From contig NC_081408.1 of assembly GCF_030272615.1 (NCBI RefSeq), positions 622,474,476 to 622,538,475 of the forward strand: a stretch of DNA of 64,000 nucleotides, read 5' to 3'. This document shows, one piece after another, positions 35,061 to 45,979 of this stretch. The first letter of the stretch is position 1. Each line of letters opens with the position of its first letter. The stretch is from Cryptomeria japonica (lineage: Eukaryota > Streptophyta > Pinopsida > Cupressales > Cupressaceae). The notes beneath the pieces are model-generated. The model did no database searches. It saw only the letters and a list, made by a program, of their open reading frames with translations, and was not told where the DNA came from. The translations under genes were made by a program, and so were the position numbers.

Positions 35061-36180
35061 TGTAGACACTTAAAAATAATTATTTTAATTATTTTTAATT
35101 CCTCACATAATTAATTAATTAATTATGTTAATTAAAATTCTTCTCAATATTAATTAAATATAATTAATATTGTCACTATAGCATATGATTGATTTATTTA
35201 ATAAATCAATCCCTTTCTTTATTCTTCTAAAAAATCAAATCCTCACAAATCTTCCTCTTAGCTAATTAATTTCAATTAATTAGTTAACCTACATGATTCC
35301 TACAAATCATCTTCTTAATTCATCATTAACCTAATAAATTCTTTTAGAAACTCCCTAAACTCACTTAACATTATTCTTCTAATTTTTTATTCCCTCCACT
35401 CATTCTCTCTCCTAGTCAAATTCTCCTACAAATATAAATCCCACCTAACATTTCCTCTAATTCCCTTCCTAATGAGTCGTTAATGACTAATCATCATGAT
35501 TAGCCACAAAGTCAACTCTTTGTCCTTTTGTCCAACCACTAGCTTTAAATGCTCTTTTTCTAGATGAATGTAAGATTTTCGAAATCTCACATTCCTCTAG
35601 GCATTTCCCTCTCCCAAGGAATTTTTAATTCCTTTTTATTCTTCTAATCCCCATAATATCCGTTTTTGGAGAATTTTTAATTCCTCCAATGCATCTTGTA
35701 GAGTGTGGAGATACGAAATGCCTTAAAGGCATATTTCTTGGTCTCCACACCCTCTCTTGGACCTTGTGTGACCTCACAAGTAAATCTTAGCCCTTCATCT
35801 CGAATTCATCCTAGCCATCCATTTTCCTCTCCTCTTCCTATAAAATAGGGTTCCATCCCTTCATTCAAAACATCTTGAAATCCAGTAAGCTTATGCTGCC
35901 CTTTTGAGCCCAGGAAATCATCTTGGCAACTTGATCATCTCATCCTTATCACTCATCCTTATCATTTGTGCACAATATTGGAGATCCATCCACATCCAAC
36001 AATCAAAGGAGCACATCAAGTGGAGCATTATCAAGGGGCGCCTTCACTTCATCAAGCTCAATCCGAAGGAGAAGGTAAAATAGCAAGGTGAAATGGTCTT
36101 TTATGATATTTTATCATTCTGCATGTTTATTTCGTTATGTTTTGATCAATTTACCTTTCAAATCTATTTTCCCCTCTTCA
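35061..36180 (+). repeat. Solo LTR inserted in the PMD pseudogene
   Basis: A 1120-bp LTR beginning TGTAGACACTTAAA and ending CCCCTCTTCA, flanked by AAAAT at 35056-35060 and 36181-36185, with no internal region. TATA is at about 35838-35847 (CTATAAAATAGG). The first bases resemble the F LTR (TGTAGACACCTAAA), so they may belong to related gypsy families. It separates the first and second halves of the PMD domain. Confidence 0.85.
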
Positions 36181-36729
36181 AAAATCACCAATAAAACCTA
36201 CTAGTATAAATGATAGTGGGGCATACTAACCCACCATGTCCTACCACACAATTGAATAGCCACTAAAGTGTGGATCATCAAGCACCTCCCACAATGCAGC
36301 AGTCCCACCCTAATCATCCACATCGTACTGCACTAACTCTCTAGTGATCAGGATCCACAGTATCCTGTAAACATCCTCAGGTGTCACCGATATCTCTCTA
36401 GTTGGTAGATGGAAGGTGTTGTTCTCACTATGTCATCTCTCCGCTAACATAGTCAATAGGGCCATGTTCTTTTGATAGGAAGGCATTAACAGGATATGTG
36501 GCAAGCCACATGCAGCAATAACCTCTCTATCCCCATCAGTCAAATCTTCCCGCATAGCCAAATTCTTTGGGTATCGCTCCTAAAGCATCAACACACCAAG
36601 TTGAGCCTACATCACAATATCAACACCATATCAGTTCTATCTATCACATGGATCAATCAACATGACTCAATCAAACAATATTCTCTCACCTCAGTGTTAG
36701 ATCTTAAACAATCTCATTGAGCCCCTATC

Positions 36730-37390
36730 AGTAACATCAGTTACGCTATCATTCGAGAGTTTTAATCATAAACTCTTCATCAATCGAGTGGGTTCATCTT
36801 AGCATATCCTATCGGTAATCAAATAGACCTCTCCTATCAGTGACACAAGTCACGTTATCCAATACAAGTCATTTCATCTTAGCCTATCCTATCACATCAG
36901 TTGACCCATATTAGTGACCAAATGACTCCTATCGAAATACAAGTGAACTATATCGAAATCAAAATTATCCTGTATCAAATCAAAGTTATCCCATATCGAC
37001 AACAAAGTTATCTCCTATCGACTCAAGCAACCCCTATCGATATCAATGACTCATATCAAAATCAAATGAACCCATATCGAATCAAAAGACCCATAACGAA
37101 TCCATATCCAAATCAAATTGTCCCATAACAAAAAACAAGTTGACCCATATCAATGATGAAAGTCACACTATCATTCTAGAGTTTCGATCTTAAACTCTTA
37201 TCAACAAGAGAAGGTTCATCTCAACCTATCCTATCATCAACCTAGTCATTTGAACTTATCAAACACTTTGAGTGTCCATCATACACTATCCAATAGACCT
37301 CTCCTATCAATGATGCAAGTCACACTATCAATCTAGAGTTTCAACCCTAAACTCTATCTATCTAAAAACACACAGACACAAAACCAAGTC
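36730..37390. repeat. Irregular repeats in the PMD intron
   Basis: The phrase GTCACACTATCA...CTAGAGTTT...AAACTCT recurs near 36745, 37165 and 37320. Between them lie many CCTATCGA/CCCATATCGAAATCAA units (36900-37140). No coding sense. Confidence 0.6.
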
Positions 37391-37589
37391 CTATCAATAT
37401 CAAAATTCAACATTCTCAAAAAATCGAACGCAAACATGACAACATGATCATCAAAATAAGTATCAAACATTATCCACTATCTAAATATCAAATTTACTAA
37501 CTTCCAAAAATTCACAAAATTTCTCAAAATCAACACTGTCTTGTATGTGCCATAATAGGTTTTGAATATGCTAAATCAAATGTGCCATA

Positions 37590-37800
37590 ACAGTGATTAA
37601 ATGTTCTAAAAGAATATTTATATGCACTAATCTATCAAACATACCTACTAATCTATCAAACATATGCACTAATATATCAATCATATGCACTAATTTATCA
37701 ATCATATGTGCTAAGCTTTCAAACATATGTGATAAAAAATTATTCATATGCACCGCTGAAAAATTCAAATGCGCCAAAATAAAAATCATATGCGCTTCAT
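37590..37800. repeat. 24-bp minisatellite in the PMD intron
   Basis: Degenerate tandem units of the form ATATGCACTAATNTATCAAAC, about eight to nine copies. Because 24 is a multiple of three, both strands stay open (minus strand reads repeated HMIDKLV-like units), but this is a repeat artefact and not a gene. Confidence 0.7.
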
Positions 37801-38090
37801 GATTAAACAAATGCACTAAAATAAAACCTACAAACTAGGGCATAAAAAAAAGCATGAAAACCGGCTAAAATCTTGAAAAATCTCTCTAAAAATACGTAAA
37901 AATCACTCAAACAAGGTCAAAAATCCACTTACCGATGGGCCATACTCTGTTGGCCTGTCGAATAGACGAACTCGCTCGAATATGTTCTTATTATAAGGGG
38001 GCTCCATTTTTCTCTTCTTCTCTTCTTCTCTCCAAGCCCCAATCTTCAAATGCCAAGTGCACAAATGAGCTGGAATGGCACCCTTGGAGG

Positions 38091-38100
38091 CTTATATAGC
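38091..38100 (-). promoter_or_regulatory. TATA box of the antisense PMD gene
   Basis: Minus-strand GCTATATAAG lies about 85-95 bases before the ATG at 38007, with a purine-rich leader (GAAGAAGAGAAGAAGAG) between. Spacing fits a plant core promoter. Confidence 0.65.
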
Positions 38101-38499
38101 ATGTGGTGATGTAAGCAGGGCATGTTGCCTAGATGGATGTGTGGGGCATGTTCGCGCTATGCTCACACCATATTCTCAACAAATTTAATTATTTTTTATC
38201 GGCAGATCAATACCAAAAAAATTTTAAAATCCACAAAAATCGAAAAAATTTTAAAATTCACAAAAATCAAAAAAATCGTTAAAACTCAACAAATTGCCCC
38301 AAGCATCAATTTTTTCTCATTTCATCTCCCGAGGGGGTATCATCATCATATTGACATTATATCAGTATCAGTATTCATATCTAAGGCATCATATCAAAAA
38401 ATTTGGCGACAGCAACAAAATTAGAAATTTTGGCGACATATAGAGTGGTTTTTCTTTGAATCAACATGTGGTCACACGTCACTTCAAAGAGGGGCAAAA
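38101..38499 (+). other. 3' terminal internal region of element F with polypurine tract
   Basis: Non-coding, AT-rich. It contains two TTTGGCGACA phrases (about 38400 and 38428) and ends in the polypurine tract AAAGAGGGGCAAAA next to the LTR. The upstream promoter of the PMD gene would lie here on the other strand. Confidence 0.55.
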
Positions 38500-40008
38500 T
38501 GTAGACACCTAAAACTTGCACATCTAATTAAATGAATTTTATTTGTTTAATTATTTCTTATTCACCTATTAGTTAAACTAAGATTTAATTAATTAAATAC
38601 AACATTTGATTAAATCCCCTTTCTTCCATTAATTAAATAAATTATATTTATTTAATTAAATTAATTTTCCACCATTTAATTAAAATCCTTTATTGCATAT
38701 AAATAAATCAAATTTATTTATAAACCCCCCACTTGCACTTTCCTACAAATACAAGTTGCATTCATTTTGGTTGAAATAAATCTTTTTATTTTAATTAAAA
38801 TTCCCCTTTTCTCCCACTTGCATCCTTCTACAGAATCCACTTGCATCATGAGGATTCTTCTAGAACATCTCAAATCACACTTAACTAGCCTTTATTCTTC
38901 TAATCCTGTCACATCCCTAAATTTGGGGAAGCCAATTCTCCAAATTTGGGAGAAAGTCTTTTAAATGCATTTAAGACTATCATTTTCAACAAGTTAACTT
39001 GTTTTGTTCCCCAAATTTATAAGGATCTTACAAATTTGTCTCCAAAGTCTTCCAAAACACTAAAGGTTGTTGAAAAACCTTGAAGGTTTCTCCCTTCGCA
39101 CAAGCTAAACCTCCAAAGTCTTCAAAGAGCCTTTAAAACTCTTACAAGACATCATCCTTTCAACACCTCAACCTTAATGGTTTGTCCCCTTTGTACAAAT
39201 TTGACTTTGCACAAGAATTAAACCAATGGATAATAGCTTTCCTCATTGGATATTAGTTTTATCCAATGAATCATCCTCTTGAGGTTAACCTTCAAAGATT
39301 GTTAAGAATCTAATGCTTACTTAGCCTCCTCTCAACCCTTCTCATGGTGACACTTGTCAACATGAGATTGGATTGAAAACGCTACATGGATTGATAACTT
39401 TCAATCCTATCCCTTGTTAATATTATTCAGTCTTTGCCATCCATTTGACCAATTCCTCTATAAATAGAGCCCATTTCTTCAATCCAAGGATCTCATCTTT
39501 ATTTTGCATCCAAGTTATAGTTGATTTGTCTTGTGCGGGTTATCAAGGAGCTCATTTTGTCATCTTCAAGAATTTAGATCATTTTAATTGCATCATAGCT
39601 TAGATTTTATCATGTTTAGAGTATCGTGCTAGTTTTAATTTCATGCTAGTTCTATATCATCTTCATATCACTCTCATACTATCTTAATATCTTACTTATC
39701 TTGTTATCTTACACCATATCTAGTTTCATATCCATAGCATATCACTAAGATCTTAGTTGCATCCATTTAGATCTTAGATCATACACTATCTCTCATTCTT
39801 TGAGTAGTCATCCCAAGATCAAGGGCTCTTCCAAGATGAAAGCCACCTTGAACCTGAGGGATCCATGGAGATAGAGGACAATGAGATGATTTTGAGAGTA
39901 TTTGATTAACTAACTTGTTTTGTTGATTCTAACCTCTAATGCAATGTCCCATTGGTGTGTTTGTGTTGTTTGTGTCTCTTGTCCAGGTACCACAATCTGA
40001 GCATACAC
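38500..40008 (+). repeat. 3' LTR of element F
   Basis: Starts TGTAGACACC right after the polypurine tract. The TATA box CTCTATAAATAGAG is at about 39457-39468. The right end is placed where the copia reading frame of G resumes (about 40009); ATACA at 40004-40008 is the likely terminus, uncertain by a few bases. Confidence 0.75.
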
Positions 40009-41800
40009 CTATGATCTGATTTTTAAAATGATTCAATCTTACATACTTGGGAGTTTTAGGATTTTCTTAAACTTCAGCTTCTTGTGTCTTTTCTTCAACA
40101 ATTGCACTTGTTCCTTCTTCCGGAATGATCTGCACTTGGTTCTGAGTTTGAACTTGCTTCCCTTTATCTGAATTGTCATTCTAATTATCTAAATCATATC
40201 TGAAGGATCTGGGTTCTCTTTCCTTGCCTTTATTAACACTGACATTTTCACTTTCAACTATCTTTCTCAATCTCTTATTATAGCACTCGTAAGCCTTGCT
40301 TTTGGTAGAATAACCAAGAAATATTCCTTCATCACATCTAGCTTCAAACTTCCCTAGATCTTCATCCCTTTTGATATAGCATTTACTTCCAAAAATTCTG
40401 AAATATTTAATAGTAGGAGCATGACCAAACCATATCTCATAAGGATTCTTACCGGTATCACCTCTTATATGCACCCAGTTAAGAGTGTAAATAGTAGTAC
40501 TCATAGCTTCTCTCTAGTAGATATGCGGAACATTTCCCTCCAACATCATCGATCTAGTAGCTTCTTGAATGGTTATGTTCTTCCTCTCCACAAATCCATT
40601 TTGTTGAGGAGTTATAGGAGAAGACAATTGTCTCTTTACCCCATTCTCTTCACAAAATTTAAACTCACCGAAAGTGAATTCACCACCTCTGTCAGATCTT
40701 AGACACTTCAACTTCAAACCTGTCTTAGTCTCAACCATAGCTTTGAAAATCTTGAATTTCTCTAGAGCTTCAGAATTCTCCCTCAAGAAAGTAACCCACA
40801 TCATACTTGAATAATCATCAATAAGCAACATGAAATATTTGTCTCCCTACAAACTTATGACTCTATAATGACTACACAAATCAATAGGCACAAGATTCAA
40901 CAATCCACTTGAACAATGCTTCTTACTCTTGAAAGTAATTCCGGCTTGCTTCCCTAACTGACATTCCTTGCATACAGGGTTAGTAGGATTCATCAACTTA
41001 AAATATCTCTCACTTCCTAAGTAGAACTTATCTTGATAATGTTATCAAAATTCACATGACACATCCTTCTATGCCACAACCAACTTTCATCAATCTGAGC
41101 AATCAAACAACTTTTATCAGTAGCATTTAAGTGGAAGATATTACCTTTTGTCTTTGTACCTGATGCAATCTCAATTCTGGAACTACCCAAGATTCTACAC
41201 TTGCCATTCTTGAATTGCAAATCATAGGCCTTTTCAACCATCTATCCAACACTCAAAAGATTATGCTTTAGACATTCTATATACAAGACATCATCAGTAT
41301 TGTGCTTACCATCAAGAGAAATGGAACCTCTACCATGGATTATACTAGCTTTATCATCACCAAATCTTACAATGCCACCTTCATACTTTTCCAAACTCAC
41401 AAACTTACTCTTATCACTTGTTATATGATGAGAGAATCCTTTTTCAATCACCCATTCATCTTTCTTTTCATTTTGTGCAGCTAAAGCTCTTTCCACATTT
41501 ATGCAACTAGCAGAATCAGTGGACTTTGGATCATCTTCCTTGATAGAAATAAACACCTATTCATTATCACTTGAACTTCCTTTATCAGATTCATCATTTC
41601 TCACACCTTCATCAATAGCATAATAACATCTCTTCTAAAATATAGGCTTATTAGGTCCTAGCTTAGGAACTCTTTCTAGACACCTTGAGGCAAAATGACC
41701 TATCTTATTGCAAGAAAAACATTTAAGAGGCAATTTTCCTTCATACGTAACAGCTCCTTTGCGTAATCTCTTGGCAATAAGGGATTCAAGCTCCTCAAGA
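40009..41800 (-). pseudogene. pol: Copia protease and integrase of element G (pol, 5' half)
   Basis: A CCHC knuckle (CFSCNKIGHFASRC, about 41725-41685) leads into protease WVIEKGFSHHIT (about 41460), where the family has Asp-Ser-Gly; Asp and Ser are lost. NLLSVG is followed by TAG (41244-41242) where Gln is usual. The pre-integrase finger WLWHRRMCHVNF is near 41075. After a frameshift between 41017 and 40831, the integrase core has LIDDYSSMMW, CLRSDRGGEF and PQQNGFVERKN, the three acidic residues of the DDE site, all kept. The GKNPYEIWFGHAPT and FLGYSTKSKAYECYN blocks follow (40450-40290). The frame ends at the F junction. It makes no active enzyme. Confidence 0.85.
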
Positions 41801-41802
41801 TA

Positions 41803-42519
41803 TCACCCTTCTTCAATTTCCTTCATCTCCTTCTCATATCTGGATATCCTCCTTGAAGAACTTTCTTCCAGATCATATCTTTGCTTACCCTTTTCAAAAA
41901 CACTAGATTTGAATGCAAATTTTGTCTTAGGAAGGTAGTCACCAAACTCACTCATTTCAAAGGTTGAAATCTTACCAATCAACATGTCCCTAGTCATATT
42001 AGTCATAGTCTGAATCTCTTCAATAGAAGCAACTTTGTCTTTGTATGATATGGGTAAGGATCTAAACACTTTAGCAACAATATTTGATTCTTCCAATGTT
42101 CCATCGGAACATCTGACATTGCACACAATTTCACTCACCTTCTGCATGAAAGAAGTGATATTATCATCTTTTCTCATCTTCAACATCTCATGATTACCCT
42201 TGACAATCTTCATATAGTTGTCACCTTCATACAATGTTTCCAACTTCTTCCGGATCTCATAAGGAGTCTTTAATTCCATAACATTTGTCATCTCAGAATC
42301 AGTCAAAGCACTCAGCAATGCTTCCTCAGCCCTAATATTGTATTCAAATTCATTTATCTCATCTGGAGTTGAAGGACCATTTTGATGAATGGTATACTTG
42401 TCTTTGGTAATTGTCGAGTAAGATTCACCAATGCATCTCAAGTGACACTCCATGTGATTCTTCCAAAGAGAGTAGTTAGTGTCATCAAATCTTGGGTTGT
42501 CCTTCTTAAAGGTTGACAT
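41803..42519 (-). pseudogene. gag: Copia gag of element G
   Basis: An open 238-codon frame from MSTFKKDNPRFDD through NYSLWKNHMECHLR, the usual start of plant copia Gag (DUF4219/UBN2 type), with LETLYEGDN and FRSLPISYKDKV blocks. It ends at a TGA/TAG just before the knuckle, so it is a truncated Gag; the remainder belongs to the same frame in the next entry. Gag forms the particle. It is the only copia-type Gag in the window and contrasts with the coiled-coil Gag-like protein of A/B/C. Confidence 0.85.
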
Positions 42520-42560
42520 CTTGAATCACCTCAAGAACTCAAGCTTTTTCAAAGGAACTT

Positions 42561-42572
42561 GCTCTGATACCA
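42561..42572 (-). other. Primer binding site of element G
   Basis: Minus-strand TGGTATCAGAGC, two bases after the LTR, the same site and spacing as in A, B and C. Confidence 0.88.
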
Positions 42573-42574
42573 AT

Positions 42575-43922
42575 TGATAAAATAGATTTGATACCAGCAA
42601 ACAACTGAGAGGGAGGGTGAATCAGTTGTCACCAAAAACCTACACAACCTAACCTTATTCTCAAATCTGATAAATAAACATGAATTCATAAATCAACAAC
42701 ACATCATAAACACACATAACACCAAGATTTTTGATGTGGAAACCCTTTTAGGGGAAAAACCATGGTGGGGATGAACCCACAAAATAGGTATATTATGTTA
42801 GAAGTATTAAAATAGGGAATGCACATACATTCAGGCATACTTCCTAGAGCTCACTGCTCAAAAACAAGAAGGGTTACAACCCAGTGAAGGCTCACTATCT
42901 TACAAGCAAATTCATATCACATCTGAAAATTATGAACTAAGAAATAGCATCTTTAATTCCTAGTTACAATTTCGGTTAAGCACATAGCAACTTTCACTTT
43001 CTTCTACATACTTCTTCTCTACTTTTGAAAGATCAATACATTATTCTCTCTCTCATCCACATCACACTCAACTACAAAGATATTACATTTATTTGTACAT
43101 GACATCAACCTTTTGAATATCATCAAGGTTGGATCAGCATTCAACACTTAATTACAAAAATATAACCACACACGATTCAATATCACATGCAGACCAAGCA
43201 ATTTTGACCAAGACATAGCATGGACCAAAATCAATAGCCTCAAACATGCTACACCTCCAAGAATTATACCTTGAACATCTACAACACGCTACAAGTAACC
43301 AGTCGGCCAAGAACATGAAGAACATTGACATGCCAAATAAAATCATCAATCATGAGCACAGTGATCAATGTGGACCACCAACATAGAAGGCACATGATCT
43401 AGAAACATCCACAAGCATCATGAATTACCATAGCAACATCCACACCAACACAAATTACTATAATCACATCATCATTATATCGAACCTCAAAAACACTAAC
43501 TACAATGACTGTCAACCTTGAAAAATCACTAGTGAACCTTCAAATCATGAACCACTTGAATTGAGGATACGCAAAAACATCCCAAACATATCTCCAAATC
43601 TACATAACAAGATATTACAATGCAGAGCTATGCAGATCAAAATACTGACACTCTATCATCACTGAACAACTAAAAAACCAGCCACAACACAGATATCCAT
43701 AACTCAATCAAATATTCATGCGCACCTTTAAAAATTGCACCGAATCAACTATAGACAACCATCAAAAAACCCTTTGATCCACAAAATCTGATCTTCACCA
43801 TGTTGAAAAAACCAACTCACTGTACTTCACTACAATACTGTCATAGATAGATAAATATGTTGACATCAATGACAACACCTCTCTCAAATATCTCTTAACA
43901 TATTTGTAGCATTCTTCCAACA
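42575..43922 (-). repeat. 5' LTR of element G
   Basis: A 1348-bp LTR reading TGTTGG at 43922 to TTATCA at 42575. The GAGCAGTGAGCTCTAGG block (about 42860) and GGTTTTTCCCCT...GGGTTTCC block (about 42765-42735) are shared with the A-family LTRs. The 3' partner is missing. Confidence 0.85.
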
Positions 43923-45843
43923 ATCTCACCAAACTGCCAATAGATTCCTCCATTTAAAATCCACTAATTTTAGGATTCATGGATTGCTTATACAGCCTCA
44001 TGTGTTTCCTAGAGGTGTGACTTTAAGAATTACCTATCTATAAGTTATTTGGCAATTAAGTGAAATGGATTACATAGCATTTAGGAAGCCACATAAATCT
44101 TCCCTCTTCCCAACACAATGCAAGTTTTTAGATTTCATTGCTGGAAACAATGATGCATTAGATCAAATATATTTTGTATTGAATCCATATAAGATAAAGC
44201 AAGAGGAGCACAAAAAATTTGATCTGGAGGGTTTTACTAAGTCATTGCGACTTAGTTATAACCATGAAGAGTTGATAAGTGAGGACATTATCATGAATTT
44301 CACTTCAATTAATGAGGTCCAAGATAGGAAGAAGTGGCACATGATATAGAGAGTTGAGCCCATAAGGAGGGAGAGTGAGCTAGATTTCCCTAGTTTTTTC
44401 CATGATGAGAAATCTTACTTTGTGAAGATTGAAAAGATGATGCTCAATTCCCAAGCCCTGTTGAAGGGGGAATTGGTGAAAAAGGGTAAGGAGACAACTT
44501 TGTCTGAAGAGCCTCCTACTAAGAAGGTGAGAGTTGAGGAGAAATTCCAAAATGAAGTTGGAATAAAGATTGTGGGGAGAGTACAGCCTCAAGGTCCCTC
44601 AACAACAAGAGTTGAAGAGGAAGTCACATCTCTAGTTGACTACACCCCATCTCCCCCATCTCCTCCATCTTAGATAGTAAGGGATATTGTGCATGTGGTT
44701 CCTTCCAATACGACCATGGAGAGTCTAGAAATCAAAGATGATCCTACTAAAGACATAGGAGCTCTAGCTTGCAATCAATTCATCTTTGATGATGAATTTG
44801 TCAAAACACAAGAATTCAAAGATTGTTTAGTGACTAGGAGATGGAAATAAGAAGCCACAATTGAAGATAGGGGACAAGGTGACAAAACAATTTGACATCA
44901 ATGTTGATAATATCACCCCTAAGCAAGGTAAGCAAATGGTGAAGCATGCAAGTGTTTTGTTGCTACCTGGATGGGATATTGCTACTGCTCTAGTAGTCCA
45001 CACTATTATGAAATAACAAGGGATACATAACACAAAGGAGGAAGTGGAGCAATATTTTTTGGCTCTATTTTTAGCCTAGATTTTGGATTGTGGTCAGTAG
45101 GGGCTCTTGAACCAAATACTAATAAGCCTATCATATTCAAGAGCTATGACCAATTCAAGGGAAATGCACTAGTAAAGAGAGTTGCTAACACTTCAACTTC
45201 AAAGGTTGCAGATTTGATGGTGAATATTGTACTATTCAGTAAAGTAGCTACTGACAATATTTACACTAGTTTTGAGAAGCTAGAGTAGACTCACATGTAG
45301 CAGGTTAATTATAATCAACAACTTCGGACAAAGATTGAGATACTTGAGGCAGCAGTTTCCCCTATTACTCAAGTACTTGCTATTCAAGACCCTAAATTAG
45401 AAGATAGGGATTCATTAATGGTATAAATTAAGGATTTGAAAGAGAACTTGGAAAGGGAGGTATAATTTAACAAGAGCCTCTCATCAGAGATAATAACTAG
45501 GTTGGTAGGTCACAGACTATCAAGAATTAGTCAGAGAATTGATGATGCATATAAGGGTTATTGTGACCTTGTAAATGAAAAATTGAGATATAAACAAGGC
45601 ATGGAGGCTTTATCTCCTATTAGAAAGAAATGGCTCACTAAGACCCAACTCTTGGTGGACGTGGTGATGAGGTCAAATCACAACAAGGAAAAACCACCAG
45701 AGTTGAAGCATAATTTGGATAGTGTCAAGGTCTTAAAAGAGGTAGTGGCATCTTCAATGATGTTCAAGGTCCAATTAGAGCACAAATTTAGGATCATTGA
45801 GCCGATGGGGTGCAATCTTTTATCAAGTATAAGGGATGACTAA
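43923..45843 (+). pseudogene. Unrecognised decayed gene H (right part)
   Basis: A coding relic whose reading frame runs with few shifts from right beside the G insertion to 45843. Open pieces are 44065-44349, 44422-44673, a shifted piece of about 44845-45085, then 45088-45288 and 45502-45843 back in the first frame. Stops between them are mostly TAG. It has a Lys/Glu-rich middle with a proline cluster (about 44630-44670) and a helical, charged C terminus (RISQRIDDAYKGY). The layout, conserved block then charged linker then coiled coil, recalls J and ORF2, but I could not align it with them. Its 5' part lies beyond G or is lost. Function unknown. Confidence 0.5.
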
Positions 45844-45979
45844 CTGAGTCCAAAATTGTTATCCTTGTTTTCGTTTAAGCTGACAACAAGATAACCCCCT
45901 ACGAATTTTTTTTTTTTAAGTTGTTCTCATTTCTTTAAGAATTAGTTTTACGAGGAATATTGGTCACCTCGTTGGTCTT
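45844..45979. other. 3' flank of gene H before element I
   Basis: AT-rich, non-coding. It ends with GTCTT (45975-45979), the left target duplication of element I. Confidence 0.6.

Larger units (their letters stand above)
36607..37932 (-). other. Intron 1 of the PMD pseudogene, carrying two kinds of tandem repeat
   Basis: Bounded by GTAAGT at 37932 and TGTAG at 36607, about 1.33 kb. It contains a ~24-bp minisatellite (37590-37800) and an irregular repeat region (36730-37390). Phase is 0 on both sides. The boundaries are predicted from consensus only. Confidence 0.6.
33270..38007 (-). pseudogene. Plant mobile domain (PMD) protein, spliced antisense gene, decayed and split by a solo LTR
   Basis: Exon 1 (38007-37933) encodes 25 residues from ATG to a GTAAGT donor. 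The intron ends in TGTAG at about 36607, and exon 2 continues in phase. Exon 2 has DGDREVIAACGLP, FHLPTREISVTPEDVYRIL (about 36550-36330), then, past a solo LTR (35061-36180), the IWAWQHI and MVWHPYRDYEAW blocks (about 34870-34680), LRQFG-like and HKEKKEWGPP segments (about 34600-34490). These are hallmarks of the PMD family. A Gly/Arg-rich stretch, an acidic stretch and a Gln-rich coiled coil follow to about 33270. Stops are many, often TAG where Gln would fit. PMD proteins occur as host genes (MAIN/MAIL type) and in transposons; lying antisense before a 3' LTR, this one fits an element-borne copy. Confidence 0.75.
33270..40008 (+). mobile_element. Element F, 3' part of a gypsy-type LTR element with antisense PMD gene
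   Basis: The right end is clear: a polypurine tract (AAAGAGGGGCAAAA, 38486-38499) followed by an LTR (38500 to about 40008) that cuts copia element G in its integrase/RT spacer. The antisense PMD gene starts only about 400 bp before the tract. As I recall, Tat-lineage Ty3/gypsy elements can carry extra antisense ORFs between pol and the 3' LTR, some PMD-like, so I infer that PMD is part of F. No sense-strand gag or pol of F and no 5' LTR is visible, so the left limit given is arbitrary. Confidence 0.5.
40009..43922 (-). mobile_element. Element G, truncated Ty1/copia element
   Basis: Minus strand: 5' LTR (43922-42575), tRNA-Met-type primer site, gag, protease, pre-integrase zinc finger, integrase core and the start of the spacer before reverse transcriptase, where it is cut by the F LTR. 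Reverse transcriptase, RNase H and 3' LTR are absent. It inserted into decayed gene H: H-like coding sequence begins right after 43922. Its LTR shares several blocks with those of A, B, C and E. Confidence 0.88.

Noticed and set aside
37571-37816. Overlapping ORFs on both strands with repeated HMIDKLV or ICTNLSI units
   Set aside because: Product of a 24-bp minisatellite, whose period is a multiple of three.
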